Source: Acrocarpospora phusangensis
GTDB lineage: Bacteria; Actinomycetota; Actinomycetes; Streptosporangiales; Streptosporangiaceae
Length of the DNA: 64,000 nt
Assembly: GCF_016862995.1 (NCBI RefSeq)
Contig: NZ_BOOA01000003.1
Location: 124,001 to 188,000, forward strand
Reading direction: 5' to 3'
Below are positions 54,793 to 64,000 of this stretch, piece after piece. Made by a program: the position numbers and the translations under genes. The stretch's first letter is position 1, and the number at the start of each line of letters is the position of its first letter. The notes beneath the pieces are model-generated. The model did no database searches, was not told the DNA's origin, and worked only from the letters and a program-made list of their open reading frames with translations.

Positions 54793-57700
54793 AACACCGA
54801 AGGACCCTCATCGGCGCGATCCTCAGCGCCGTCATGGTCATCGCGGCAGCCGCGCCGCCGACGGCGCACGCGGCCCAGGCCGGCCGCCGGCTCCACGTGG
54901 CCACCACCGGAAACGACGCCGGCGCCGGTACGGCGGCGCAGCCGTACCGGACGATCGGCAAGGCGGCGCAGGAGGCGCAGCCCGGCGACACGGTGGTCGT
55001 ACACGCCGGGTTGTACCGCGAGACGGTCAGGCCGGCGCGCGGCGGCGCCGGCGAGGACACCCGGATCACCTACACCGACGCGGGCGACGGCGAGGTGGTC
55101 GTCAAGGGCTCGGAGGAGATCAACACCTGGGCGCCGCACAGCGGCGACGTGTGGAAGGTCACGCTGCCGGCCAGCTACTTCGGCGACTACAACCCGTACG
55201 CCACACGCCAGCCCCAGGGCGGCGAAGGCGGCTTCTTCCCGGGCTACACCGCCGGTGACGTCTACCTGAACGAGCAGGCGTACTACGAGAAGGCGTCGCT
55301 GGCCAGCGTGGAGAGCTCGGCCGGCACCTGGTTCTCCGAGGTGGCCGGCGGCACCACCACCATCTACGCCAACTTCGACGGCGCCGACCCGAACGCCAAG
55401 CTGGCGGAGATCAACGTGCGCCGGCAGGTGTTCGCGCCGGACGTGTGGGGCCTGGGCTACATCACCGTCCACGGGTTCACCGTCAAGCACGCGGCCGGCA
55501 CCTACTCCGACTTCCCGAGCAGTCCCTCCCGGCGGCAGGCGGGCGCGATCAGCGTCAACGGCGGCCTGAAGTGGATCATCGAGAACAACATCGTCGTCAA
55601 CGCCCGCACGATCGCCATCGACATCGGCCTCGGCTGTGACGAGTGGGCGGGCAACCGGCCCGGCCAGACCCGTACGAACTTCCGCGACACCGACGAGTAC
55701 GGCTCGCACATCGTGCGCAACAACTACATCGCCAAGTCCGGCCAGTCCGGCATCGCCGGCGTCTTCTCCTGGAACTCCGAGATTCTGTACAACCTCATCG
55801 AGGACACCAACTACCGCGGCGAGTTCAGCGGCGCGGAGACGGCCCCGATCAAGGTTCACTACATGAACGAGGGGCTCATCAAGGGCAACTACCTCAAGAA
55901 CTCCAAGGGCGGCAACTCCGCCGGCATCTGGACGGACTGGGGGAACCAGAACGTCCGCGTGACCGGCAACATCGTCATGAACAGCCCGTGGGGCTACTAC
56001 GCGGAGGCCGTCCACGGGCCCATCCTCGTGGACAACAACGTCTTCATCGGCAACGCGGACATCCGCATGCTGGACGCCACCGGCGTCGTGTACGCCAACA
56101 ATCTGTTCCTCGACAACGGCCGCTTCGCGGTGGACGGCGGCGGCCGGGACGCGTACTACTTCCAGCCGGGCACGATGAACGAGACCACCGCGCCCACCTC
56201 GAACCAGAAGTTCTTCTGGTACAACAACGTCGTCCAGGGCTCGACCCTGCCCAACGACGCGGCCAGCAAGGTCCACGTCAAGGAGGGCAACGCCACCGGC
56301 GTCCTGTCCGGCGCGCGGGTCACGGCGAGCAACCGCGAGATGAAGCTCGACTTCACCCTCGACGCCTCCGGCATCACCGGGCTCACCCCCGTGACGCGGG
56401 CCCGGGTCGGGACCATCCCGCTGGCCGGCGAGAGCATCGCCGCCGACGTCACCACCGACTTCTTCGGCAAGCCCGTCGCCGCCCAGAACGTCATGGCGGG
56501 CCCCTTCGCCGAGGCGAAGAACGGCGCCAACTCCTTCACCCTGTGGCCCCCGGCCGGCCAGACCGTGCCGGAGCCCCCGGCCCCGCCGACCGACGTGCCG
56601 GTCAACCTGTCGCTCAACCCCGACGCGAAGGTCGTCGCCTCGTACGAGGACGGCAACCTGCTCGCGAAGAACGCGATCGACGGCAACGGCTCCTCGCGCT
56701 GGTCCAGCGACCACAGCAACGACCCCAACGCGTGGATCTACGTCGACCTCGGTGACGTGTACGACGTGTCCAGGACCGTGCTGTCGTGGGAGGCCGCGTA
56801 CGCGAAGGCGTACAAGATTCAGATCTCGGACGACGCGGAGGAGTGGACGGACGTCTACTCGACCACGACCGGCGGTGGCGGCGTCGAAACCGTGACGATC
56901 AGGAAGAACACCCGCTACGTCCGCATGCAGGGCGTCCTCCCGCAGACGCAGTACGGCTACTCGCTGTACGAGTTCGAGATCTACGGCACGCCCGTCCAGC
57001 CGGAGGTGCCGGTCAACATCGCGTTGAACCGGCCGCCGTCGGCGTACACGGCGTCGTCGCAGTCCAACGACGGCAGCGGGGAGACCAACAGCCAGCCGCA
57101 GAACGACCGCTCGGCGTTCCGCGCGTTCGACGGCAACACCGCCACGCGCTGGGGCTCCAACGGCGGGGACACCCAGTGGATCCAGGTCGACACCGGCAAG
57201 ACGCACGTCATCGACAAGGTCGTGCTCAAGTGGGAGGCGGCCTACGCCAGCGCGTACAAGATCCAGACCTCGGCGGACGGCGCCCAGTGGACGGACGTGC
57301 ACACGCACAGCGACTCCTCGCACACCGGCGACCACATCGACGAGATCGCCCTTGACCCGCCGGTTGAAGGACGCTTCGTCCGCGTGCAGGGCACCAAGGC
57401 GGCCACCCAGTGGGGCCTGTCCCTCTGGGAGTTCGAGGTGTACGGCAAGGAGAAGCCGGCCGACACCGCCCCGCAGTGGCCCGCCACGGCGCAGCTCCAG
57501 CTGAGCGCGGTGACGGACACCTCGGTCACCGCCACCTGGCCGGCCGCCACCGACAACCAGGCCGTCACCGGCTACAAGGTCCACCTCGGCCAGGAGCTGA
57601 AGGCCACCCTGGGCGCCGACGCGCGCAGCCACGGCCTGACCGGGCTCGCCCCCGGGCGCACCTACACGGTCAAGGTGACCGCGCTCGACGCGAACGGCGC

Positions 57701-60700
57701 CGAGAGTCAGGGCCTGACCAGGACGTTCACCACGCCCGGCAACCCGGCCACGAAGGCGCTGTCCACCAGCTACCCGCGCGCCTACGCCGACTGGGAGGAG
57801 GGCCTGCTGGCCGGCGACGGCAAACAGGGCGTCATCGTCTTCGGCAACCCGCGTGACGAGACGGTCGTCTTCAACGACCGCGACTTCTTCATGGCCCGGA
57901 CGGAGTCCCGCCCGCACCGGACGTTCAACACGGTCACCCAGGAGAACATCAAGAAGATCAGGGACCTGCTGATCGCGGGCGAGTACCAGGAGGCCAACCA
58001 GCTCGCGGCCGACGTGCAGGGCTACCAGGGCGGCGGCGAGGGCAGCAAGCACCCCGGCTTCAAGATGACCCTCCAGCTGCCGGCCGCCGGCGAGGTCACC
58101 AACTACGTCCGCGCCACCGACTACGCGGCGGGCGTCGTCTCGGTGAACTGGACCGACGACAAGGGCGACTGGAAGCGCGACGCTTTCGTGTCGCAGACCG
58201 ACGGCGTCACCGTCCAGCACCTCCCGGCCCCGGCCGGGCAGCGGCTCGACGTCAAGCTCGGCCTCTCCATCGACCCCGGAATGAACCTGCTCAACAAGGG
58301 CATGACGGCCGTCAACGCCTCGACCACCGACTTCCTCAACCTGCGGGTGAAATATCCCAACGGCAGCTACAACGCCGGGTACGAGGGCGTCACGCGGATC
58401 GTCACCGACGGCGTCAAGACCATGTCCGGCACCGACGTGCAGGTCACCGGCGCGACGTACGTGACCCTGCTGTCGCTGACCCAGCGCTACGACGGCACCT
58501 ACGAAGGCGGCGTGCCGGCCGAGCAGGACTGGGACAAGCAGCTCCTGCAGGCCAGGCTGGCGGCGCTCACCGGCGACTACCCGACGCTGCTCGCCCGCCA
58601 CACCGCCAGGCACAGCGAGATGTTCACCCGCGTCTCCGTCGACTTCGGCGCGAGCCCGGAGGACCGCTCGAAGTCCAACGAGGAACTGCTCGCGGCGCAG
58701 AAGACCGCGACGGCGCCCAACCTGGCGCTGTTCGAGCGCATGTTCAACTCCGGCCGCTACCACCTGATCGGTTCGAGCAGCGAGACGGCCCCGCCCGACC
58801 TGCTCGGCAACTGGACCGGTGACAGCAACGTCGGCTGGGACGGCTACTACCACCTGGACGCCAACCTCAACCTGCAGATCTCCGGCGGCACCCTCGGCAA
58901 CCTGCCCGAGGTGATGCGGGGGTACTGGTGGATCAACAAGCAGTGGCAGCAGGACTTCCGTACCAACGCGCGGAAGCTGCTCGGCACCAGGGGCATGCTG
59001 ACGGGCGGCAACACGCCCAACGGCGAAGGCCTGATCTCCAACATCAACTTCGACTATCCGTACCAGTACGTCACGGGCGGCGAGTCGTGGCTGCTCTACC
59101 CGTTCTGGGAGTACTACCAGGTCACCGGTGACAGGACGTTCCTGGAGCAGCAGTACTACCCGCTGATCAGGGACATGGGCGACTTCTACGAGGACTTCCT
59201 CGTCCAGAAGGACGCCAACGGCAAGTACATTTTCGCCGGGTCCATCTCCCCGGAGAACCGGCCCGCCGGCGGCGTGCCGCTCTCCGTCAACTCGGTGTAC
59301 GACATCTCCGGCGCCAGGTTCGCGCTGTCCACCCTGATCGAGACCAGCAGGACGCTCGGCAGGGACCAGGACAAGCTCGCGCTCTGGCAGGAGAAGCTGG
59401 ACAACCTGCCGCCGTACCTGGTCAACGACGACGGCGCGCTGGCCGAGTGGGCCTGGCCCGACCTGGCGAACAAGAACGCCTACCAGCACCGGCACTCCAG
59501 CGGCCTGATGCCCGTCTGGCCCTACCGCGAGGTCACCCCCGAGAAGAACAAGACCCTGTACGACGCGGCCAAGGTGTTCCTGCAGAAGAAGGACGGCGGC
59601 AACTACGAGAACGCTGGCCACGGCCTGCTGCACGGAGCGCTGATCGCCGCCAACCTGAACAACGCCGAATCCGTCAACGCCAAGCTGATGCGGTTCGCGA
59701 AGGACGACTACTACTACAGCGGCCTGTCCACCTCGCACTACAACAACCACGGCGTGTTCGCCACGGACGTCGTCAACTCCGTGCCGACGATCATGATGGA
59801 GATGCTGGCCACGAGCGACCCCGGCACGCTGGAGCTGCTTCCCGCGCTGCCGAAGGGCCTGAAGCAGGGCTCCATCTCCGGCATGCTGGGCAAGAGCCGG
59901 TTCACCATCGACGACCTCGACTGGAACACCGACACCCGCAAGGTGAAGGTGACCCTGACGTCGGACATCGACCAGAACCTCACCCTGATCCAGCGCGCCG
60001 GCATCGAAGAGATCACCAGCGGCGACCTCCAGATCCAGAACTCGCCGCTCGGCTCCATCGCCCGCGTCCTCCCGCTGAAGAAGGACCAGAAGGTCACGGT
60101 CGAGCTGACGCTGAAGGACACCACCCGGGTCAACCTGGCCCTGGGCAAGACCGCCGGCGCCTCCTCGCAGTCCAACGCCGACCAGACCGCCGCCAAGGCG
60201 TTCGACGGCGACCCGGCCAGCCGCTGGAGCGCCGGCGAGAACGCCGACAACTGGCTCCAGGTGGACCTGGGCGGCATCTACGCCCTCAACGAGATCGACC
60301 TGCAGTGGGAGGCGTCCTACGCGAAACGCTACAAACTGCAGGTGTCCATGGACGGCACCAGCTGGAAGGACATCCACACCCAGTCCGCCTCCCGCGGCGG
60401 CACCGAGAAGATTCCCGTCAACGCGCTCGGCCGCCACGTGCGCATGCAGGGCATCGAAAAGTCCGGCCCGTGGGGCTATTCCCTCTACGAGATGGAGGTG
60501 TACGGCCAGGCCGCGCCGAACATCGCCCTCGGCAAGACGGCCACCGCGTCCTCCGCGTCCAACGCCCAGCAGACGGCCGTCGCCGCCTTCGACGGCGACG
60601 GCACGACCCGCTGGAGCGCCAGCCAGGCGGCGGACAACTGGCTCCAGGTCGACCTGGGTGACACCTACACCGTCTACCAGGTCGCCATCGACTGGGAGGA

Positions 60701-61433
60701 TTCATACGCGAAGGGGTACAAGCTCCAGACCTCACCCGACGGGCAGACGTGGACCGACAAGTTCACCGAAACCGCCGGGAACGGAGGAACGGACCTCATC
60801 GACCTCGGCACCGACACGCGCTACATCCGCATGCAGGGCACCGAGCGGTCCGGCCAGTGGGGCTACTCGATCTACGAAATGCGGGTGTACGGCGCGCTCC
60901 CTGACACGGCGACGACCATCCTCATCTCCGGCGTCACGGAGGGCACGGAATACGGCGACAGCCAGGACCTGACCATCGCCTGGGAGGTCGCGGGCACCGG
61001 CATCAAGACCGTGACCGGGACGCTGGACGGCCAGCCGTTCACGTCGGGGACCGTTCAGCCGTTGCACCGGCTGGCGTTGGGCGAGCACACGCTGACGGTC
61101 GCCATCGAGACCCAGTCGGGTGGCACGTACGAGCAGTCGGTGACGTTCGCGACGGTCACCTCGACCGACGAGATCTCGGCACTGATCGAGCGGTTCCAGG
61201 CGTCGAGTCAGTTGTCGCCGACGGGGGCCGCGAAGCTTCAGGACAAGATCTCCAAGGTGATGGTGTCGGAGGACAAGGAACGCGAACGCGACAAGAAGAA
61301 GATCGTCAAGAAGCTTGACCGCTTCATCGAGGCGGTCAACGACCCGAAGATCGTCTCAGACTCGGCAGCGAAGGCGACGTTCATCCGCGACGCCAACGCC
61401 CTGATCGTCGCCAACGGCGGCCAGCCGATCTGA
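54789..61433 (+). CDS. Giant secreted multidomain glycan-active protein (beta-helix, discoidin, FN3, GH95-like, FIMAH)
   Basis: The 2,214-aa protein has a signal peptide (1-29). Domains in order: a right-handed beta-helix (about 35-600; [36 protein letters not shown]), F5/8-type C (discoidin) domains about 605-735 and 740-888, FN3 (893-984), a GH95-like alpha/alpha-barrel (about 990-1778), two more discoidin domains (1780-1909, 1910-2036), an Ig-like domain (2037-2122) and a C-terminal FIMAH domain (2125-2214). In the GH95-like part SPEN (Glu1489) is kept, but the aligned Asn in HLDANLNLQ and the DG region are altered, so the fucosidase activity is uncertain. It likely degrades a complex fucosylated or mannosylated glycan outside the cell. 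Confidence 0.85.
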   Translation: MKHRRTLIGAILSAVMVIAAAAPPTAHAAQAGRRLHVATTGNDAGAGTAAQPYRTIGKAAQEAQPGDTVVVHAGLYRETVRPARGGAGEDTRITYTDAGDGEVVVKGSEEINTWAPHSGDVWKVTLPASYFGDYNPYATRQPQGGEGGFFPGYTAGDVYLNEQAYYEKASLASVESSAGTWFSEVAGGTTTIYANFDGADPNAKLAEINVRRQVFAPDVWGLGYITVHGFTVKHAAGTYSDFPSSPSRRQAGAISVNGGLKWIIENNIVVNARTIAIDIGLGCDEWAGNRPGQTRTNFRDTDEYGSHIVRNNYIAKSGQSGIAGVFSWNSEILYNLIEDTNYRGEFSGAETAPIKVHYMNEGLIKGNYLKNSKGGNSAGIWTDWGNQNVRVTGNIVMNSPWGYYAEAVHGPILVDNNVFIGNADIRMLDATGVVYANNLFLDNGRFAVDGGGRDAYYFQPGTMNETTAPTSNQKFFWYNNVVQGSTLPNDAASKVHVKEGNATGVLSGARVTASNREMKLDFTLDASGITGLTPVTRARVGTIPLAGESIAADVTTDFFGKPVAAQNVMAGPFAEAKNGANSFTLWPPAGQTVPEPPAPPTDVPVNLSLNPDAKVVASYEDGNLLAKNAIDGNGSSRWSSDHSNDPNAWIYVDLGDVYDVSRTVLSWEAAYAKAYKIQISDDAEEWTDVYSTTTGGGGVETVTIRKNTRYVRMQGVLPQTQYGYSLYEFEIYGTPVQPEVPVNIALNRPPSAYTASSQSNDGSGETNSQPQNDRSAFRAFDGNTATRWGSNGGDTQWIQVDTGKTHVIDKVVLKWEAAYASAYKIQTSADGAQWTDVHTHSDSSHTGDHIDEIALDPPVEGRFVRVQGTKAATQWGLSLWEFEVYGKEKPADTAPQWPATAQLQLSAVTDTSVTATWPAATDNQAVTGYKVHLGQELKATLGADARSHGLTGLAPGRTYTVKVTALDANGAESQGLTRTFTTPGNPATKALSTSYPRAYADWEEGLLAGDGKQGVIVFGNPRDETVVFNDRDFFMARTESRPHRTFNTVTQENIKKIRDLLIAGEYQEANQLAADVQGYQGGGEGSKHPGFKMTLQLPAAGEVTNYVRATDYAAGVVSVNWTDDKGDWKRDAFVSQTDGVTVQHLPAPAGQRLDVKLGLSIDPGMNLLNKGMTAVNASTTDFLNLRVKYPNGSYNAGYEGVTRIVTDGVKTMSGTDVQVTGATYVTLLSLTQRYDGTYEGGVPAEQDWDKQLLQARLAALTGDYPTLLARHTARHSEMFTRVSVDFGASPEDRSKSNEELLAAQKTATAPNLALFERMFNSGRYHLIGSSSETAPPDLLGNWTGDSNVGWDGYYHLDANLNLQISGGTLGNLPEVMRGYWWINKQWQQDFRTNARKLLGTRGMLTGGNTPNGEGLISNINFDYPYQYVTGGESWLLYPFWEYYQVTGDRTFLEQQYYPLIRDMGDFYEDFLVQKDANGKYIFAGSISPENRPAGGVPLSVNSVYDISGARFALSTLIETSRTLGRDQDKLALWQEKLDNLPPYLVNDDGALAEWAWPDLANKNAYQHRHSSGLMPVWPYREVTPEKNKTLYDAAKVFLQKKDGGNYENAGHGLLHGALIAANLNNAESVNAKLMRFAKDDYYYSGLSTSHYNNHGVFATDVVNSVPTIMMEMLATSDPGTLELLPALPKGLKQGSISGMLGKSRFTIDDLDWNTDTRKVKVTLTSDIDQNLTLIQRAGIEEITSGDLQIQNSPLGSIARVLPLKKDQKVTVELTLKDTTRVNLALGKTAGASSQSNADQTAAKAFDGDPASRWSAGENADNWLQVDLGGIYALNEIDLQWEASYAKRYKLQVSMDGTSWKDIHTQSASRGGTEKIPVNALGRHVRMQGIEKSGPWGYSLYEMEVYGQAAPNIALGKTATASSASNAQQTAVAAFDGDGTTRWSASQAADNWLQVDLGDTYTVYQVAIDWEDSYAKGYKLQTSPDGQTWTDKFTETAGNGGTDLIDLGTDTRYIRMQGTERSGQWGYSIYEMRVYGALPDTATTILISGVTEGTEYGDSQDLTIAWEVAGTGIKTVTGTLDGQPFTSGTVQPLHRLALGEHTLTVAIETQSGGTYEQSVTFATVTSTDEISALIERFQASSQLSPTGAAKLQDKISKVMVSEDKERERDKKKIVKKLDRFIEAVNDPKIVSDSAAKATFIRDANALIVANGGQPI

Positions 61434-61445
61434 CCTGTCCGGAGC

Positions 61446-61469
61446 GCCCCGCACGGTCTCGTGCGGGGC
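61446..61469 (+). terminator. Terminator hairpin of the carbohydrate locus
   Basis: A perfect 9-bp stem (61446-61454 with 61461-61469) with loop GGTCTC follows the giant gene. Confidence 0.75.
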
Positions 61470-61560
61470 ACTCTTCGACGGCGGCGGCATGGATCTGGCA
61501 CGGGACGGCGGTCCGTCTGCATCGTCTGCTTTAGGTCCTTGCAGAATGAGCCGGGTCGCT

Positions 61561-61620
61561 CTTGGCGCCGGTACGGCGAGAAGCGTCACCTGCGTTAATG
61601 CCGCCGGATAACGGCGAGAA
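61561..61620 (-). repeat. 60-bp dispersed element, copy B (inverted)
   Basis: This is the reverse complement of the element at 46032-46091 with four mismatches in 60. It lies between the terminator of the carbohydrate locus and the converging phosphotransferase gene, again in an intergenic position. Confidence 0.85.
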
Positions 61621-61642
61621 GCCGGTGCCTTGGGTCGTTTCG

Positions 61643-62536
61643 TTAGGCGCTCGCCAGGAGCCGTGTCAGGGTGCAACGGCCAGTCCTGCACATTGTGGGA
61701 TTGCTTGCCTGGTAGTACCAGACCAGGCCCATCGCCTGGATGAAGGCCCACGCCTTGCCTCGCTCCCATTCGAGGTCGTCGCACCCCAGGGCCAGGCGGA
61801 GTTCCTGCCGCGGGCCGGACTCAAGCAGGTGCCAGGCGCCGACGAGATCCAGCGCCGGATCGGCCGGTCCGAAGCCGCCGACGTCCAGGATTCCGGCCAG
61901 CCGACCGGCGGAGACGAGCACGTTGCCGGGGATGAGATCCCCGTGGGTCATCACGTCGGCGCTTTCATGGGGAAGCTCCCGGAAGCGTTGCCACATCCGG
62001 CGAAGCCGGGGAACGTCCAGGAGTCGCTCGCTGTGCTCGAAACAGGTCTCCATCCATTCGTCGTGGGCCTGGAGGTCGCCACCTCGGCCTTTGCCGCCGA
62101 AGGTGCGGCCACGAGTGTCGATCGCGCGCAGGTCACGGATGAGATCGCCCAAGTCGTGGGCGAATGCCACCGATTCGGCCGGATCCTCGTCGGTGGCCAC
62201 ATCGCCGGGCAGCCACGTCTGCACCGACCACGGGAGCGGGTATCCCGCGCCGGGTTCCCCGAGCGCCACCGGTTCAGGCGTGGCGAACCTCGTGCGACCG
62301 GCCAGTTCGCGGGCCGCCTCCGCCTCGGACTCCAGCCACTGCCGCGTTGTGTCGACCTGTCCCGGCACGAGCGGAAACCGGGCGGTGAACCGGTCGCCGA
62401 TGCGGAAGATGGTGTTGACCGTTCCCTGTGCGGAGATGCCTGCGATGGACAGGTTTCGCCACGCTGGGAACTGTTCGTCCACCAACGTGCGTACCGTCTG
62501 CGGCGAGACCGTCAGCTGGTCGGCGTGCATCTTCAC
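61643..62536 (-). CDS. Aminoglycoside-phosphotransferase-family kinase
   Basis: The 297-aa kinase-like protein has SQ/AQGTVNTIFRIGDRFTARFP at the nucleotide end (in parts), the catalytic loop THGDLIPGN (usual HGDxxxxN) and the metal motif ILDVGGFGPADPALDLVGAW. Members phosphorylate aminoglycosides or other small molecules; this is not evidence of clinical resistance. GTG 62536 gives the usual family opening VKMHADQL, and AAGGC lies upstream. Confidence 0.82.
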   Translation of the reverse strand: MKMHADQLTVSPQTVRTLVDEQFPAWRNLSIAGISAQGTVNTIFRIGDRFTARFPLVPGQVDTTRQWLESEAEAARELAGRTRFATPEPVALGEPGAGYPLPWSVQTWLPGDVATDEDPAESVAFAHDLGDLIRDLRAIDTRGRTFGGKGRGGDLQAHDEWMETCFEHSERLLDVPRLRRMWQRFRELPHESADVMTHGDLIPGNVLVSAGRLAGILDVGGFGPADPALDLVGAWHLLESGPRQELRLALGCDDLEWERGKAWAFIQAMGLVWYYQASNPTMCRTGRCTLTRLLASA

Positions 62537-62633
62537 GCAGGCGAGCCTTCCGCGCCCCGGGCCTCCCGTGCAACGTGTTTTTCGCCCCAATAAACGATTT
62601 CAGGCTGTAACGGCATTTCGCTACGTTGGCGGG

Positions 62634-63104
62634 GTGGCGCAGAGTATTGACTACTACGACGTACCGGACGCACCCGCGGCCAACAGTCTCGTTCCCTCCG
62701 TGAACGTGGTGGTCGCCAACGACGCGGGCGACATCCTGATGATCCGCGGCTCGGACGGTCACAACTGGGTCCTTCCCGGTGGAACCATCGATCTCGGCGA
62801 GTCCCTCTGGCAGGCCGCCGTACGCCGGACCCGCGAGGAGACCGGCATCGAATGCGCGATCACCAGGCTGGTGGGGACGTACACCGACCCACGTCACGTG
62901 ACCCTGTTCCCCGCCGACGGAGAGACCCGCCAGGAGTTCTCGATCGTGCTCGCCGCGCACGCGCTGGGTGGTCGGCTGACCGAGGGTTCGGACGGGTTCC
63001 GATGGGTGCCGCGCGACCACGTGGACGGCTATTCGATGGATCGGGCGACTCGGTTCCGGATCGGGCATTACCTTGCCGGGGCGGCGCAGCCGTACATCGG
63101 ATAG
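62634..63104 (+). CDS. Nudix hydrolase
   Basis: The 156-aa protein has the Nudix box GTIDLGESLWQAAVRRTREETGI, matching GX5EX7REUXEEXGU except that the Glu of RE is Arg. The core glutamates are kept. It cleaves nucleoside diphosphates linked to another group; the substrate is unknown. GTG 62634 has no clear ribosome site and a TACGTT sits just 6 nt upstream, so the transcript may be leaderless. Confidence 0.85.
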   Translation: MAQSIDYYDVPDAPAANSLVPSVNVVVANDAGDILMIRGSDGHNWVLPGGTIDLGESLWQAAVRRTREETGIECAITRLVGTYTDPRHVTLFPADGETRQEFSIVLAAHALGGRLTEGSDGFRWVPRDHVDGYSMDRATRFRIGHYLAGAAQPYIG

Positions 63105-63404
63105 CCGGACCGCAGTCCATCATTCAGAAACTACCGGTAGCTCAGGGGTTGCCTGCCTGAACAACGCGATGGGGTGTTCCGGCGTGGGTCCAGAGGCGTG
63201 AGCACGCCGTTCGCGGCGAATCGGTGGTCGTGATGGTGCTCACGGTCGTTTGGTGGACACGCGGCGACCTACGGTCAGATCTTGCGTCGCTGGCGCGAAG
63301 TGACACGCTGAGAGTGCCCTGACAAACGACCAGCCGTTGTCCGGTCCTTCTGATAGGCGCTTCACGGTACTTTCCTGGCTGGCTGCGACCGGGTGAGGAG
63401 TGCC
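63105..63404. other. Intergenic region without a recognised gene
   Basis: About 300 nt contain no convincing gene. A stretch GGTAGCTCAGGGG near 63132 looks like a tRNA D-arm but has no matching stems. A leftward frame 63240-63455 is not recognised and is not called. The right end carries the ribosome site of the esterase gene. Confidence 0.5.
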
Positions 63405-64000
63405 ATGTTCATGAGAATGTCGGCCTGGCTGACCGAAGCCTTCGGAACCACGCACCGAGGCGCCCGCCTTCGAACGGCCAGACTCTGTCCCGCCTGGATT
63501 CGCCGAGCCCCATCTCGTGCCGCCTTCTCACTCGCTGCGAGGAGCACAGCGGTGCTCGCCGCGATCGCCATGGCGGTCCTGATGTCCGGCCCTTCCCACG
63601 CTGACACCCCGCCCGCTACATCCCCAGCCGCCCAATTACAGGAAATAACCGACTTCGGCCCCAACCCCACCGGCCTCCGCATGCACCTCTACGTCCCACC
63701 GCGGCTCGGCCACCGCCCCCCAGTCCTCGTCGTACTCCACTACTGCACCGGCACCGGCCCGATCATGTTCGACGCCACCGAGTACGCCACCCTCGCCGAC
63801 CGCCTCGGCTTCGTGGTCGTCTACCCCACCGCGGGACGCGCGGACGGCTGCTTCGACGTCACCTCACCCGAAGCCCTGCGCCGCGACGGCGGAAGCGACC
63901 CCGTCGGCGTCATCTCGATGGTCCGCCACGTCCAGCGCCACCTGCACGCCGACCGCCACCGCGTCTACGCCGTCGGCTTCTCCTCCGGCGCCGAACTGGT
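63405..64000 (+). CDS. Secreted PHB-depolymerase/esterase family protein (partial)
   Basis: The frame starts at ATG 63405 after GGTGAGGAG and runs off the window (198 codons seen). The N-terminus has a long basic leader followed by a signal segment (STAVLAAIAMAVLMSG). The mature part starts near FGPNPTGLRMHLYVPPRL, with VLVVLHYCTGTG (oxyanion region) and the nucleophile elbow VGFSSGAEL. This matches the Esterase-PHB family of secreted polyester or feruloyl esterases. A TTA codon at 63636-63638 suggests bldA-dependent translation. Confidence 0.82.
   Translation, partial: MFMRMSAWLTEAFGTTHRGARLRTARLCPAWIRRAPSRAAFSLAARSTAVLAAIAMAVLMSGPSHADTPPATSPAAQLQEITDFGPNPTGLRMHLYVPPRLGHRPPVLVVLHYCTGTGPIMFDATEYATLADRLGFVVVYPTAGRADGCFDVTSPEALRRDGGSDPVGVISMVRHVQRHLHADRHRVYAVGFSSGAEL

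Noticed and set aside
54432-60437. Very long leftward open frame (about 2,000 codons) opposite the giant enzyme
   Set aside because: It lies on the antisense of a well-supported gene with domain motifs; long antisense frames are a known by-product of high GC third positions.
63130-63200. tRNA-like stretch GGTAGCTCAGGGG
   Set aside because: It resembles a D-arm, but no acceptor, anticodon or T-arm pairing could be built around it.
63240-63455. Leftward frame of 71 codons as a transposase fragment
   Set aside because: No transposase motif, inverted repeats or target duplication could be recognised.

Overview
The window is very GC-rich, with strong G/C bias at third codon positions, GTG/TTG starts and many 4-nt ATGA overlaps. 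It carries a Spo0M-type protein, a SCO4226-type small protein, a LAL-type LuxR regulator, a Zur-box-controlled CobW gene, a ROK regulator and TTA-containing genes. All of this points to a filamentous actinomycete chromosome, plausibly Streptosporangiales (Nonomuraea-like). The genus is an inference. I saw no rRNA or tRNA gene, no CRISPR array and no intact insertion sequence.

Layout. 0-3.2 kb: end of an unidentified gene, then a NarL-type response regulator with two overlapping sensor genes, one kinase-like and one with degenerate catalytic boxes. 3.3-10.2 kb: a cutinase-like secreted esterase, a secreted tandem amidase whose second domain has lost its catalytic residues, an acyltransferase-3 membrane protein and a zinc formaldehyde-dehydrogenase-like enzyme. 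10.3-20.7 kb: three regulator/oxidoreductase modules. These are MarR with two luciferase-like monooxygenases (the second fused to a berberine-bridge-type FAD oxidase), TetR with an SDR sharing an array of three operators, and TetR with an SDR sharing two operators. A LAL regulator and a SCO4226-type protein lie between them.

20.7-32.4 kb is a conflict/defence-like stretch. It holds a MoxR-vWA-beta-propeller (bpX) ternary system in which the MoxR gene appears fused by a large deletion to the tail of a bpX5-like gene, two secreted LGFP-like paralogues, an ABC-F ATPase behind a structured leader, and a NACHT-LRR STAND NTPase whose LRR end has different base composition.

32.4-46.6 kb is mostly housekeeping and accessory: homocysteine methyltransferase, coiled-coil membrane protein, GlxA-type regulator, SDR, nucleotidyltransferase-like protein, LtrA, a Zur-box CobW-family protein with a degenerate P-loop, an OmpR/HK pair, a DUF418 protein and a Spo0M-like protein. 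46.8-61.4 kb is a carbohydrate-use locus: ROK regulator, a LacI-type sensor without a DNA-binding domain, an ABC importer (binding protein and two permeases, no ATPase), a GH2 beta-mannosidase and a 2,214-residue secreted enzyme with beta-helix, discoidin, FN3, GH95-like and FIMAH domains. The last four genes are joined by ATGA overlaps. 61.6-64 kb: an aminoglycoside-phosphotransferase-family kinase, a Nudix hydrolase and the start of a secreted PHB-depolymerase-type esterase.

A 60-bp element occurs as inverted copies at 46.0 and 61.6 kb, flanking the carbohydrate locus. At least four genes (cutinase, vWA, NACHT, terminal esterase) contain the rare Leu codon TTA, which suggests bldA-type developmental control.
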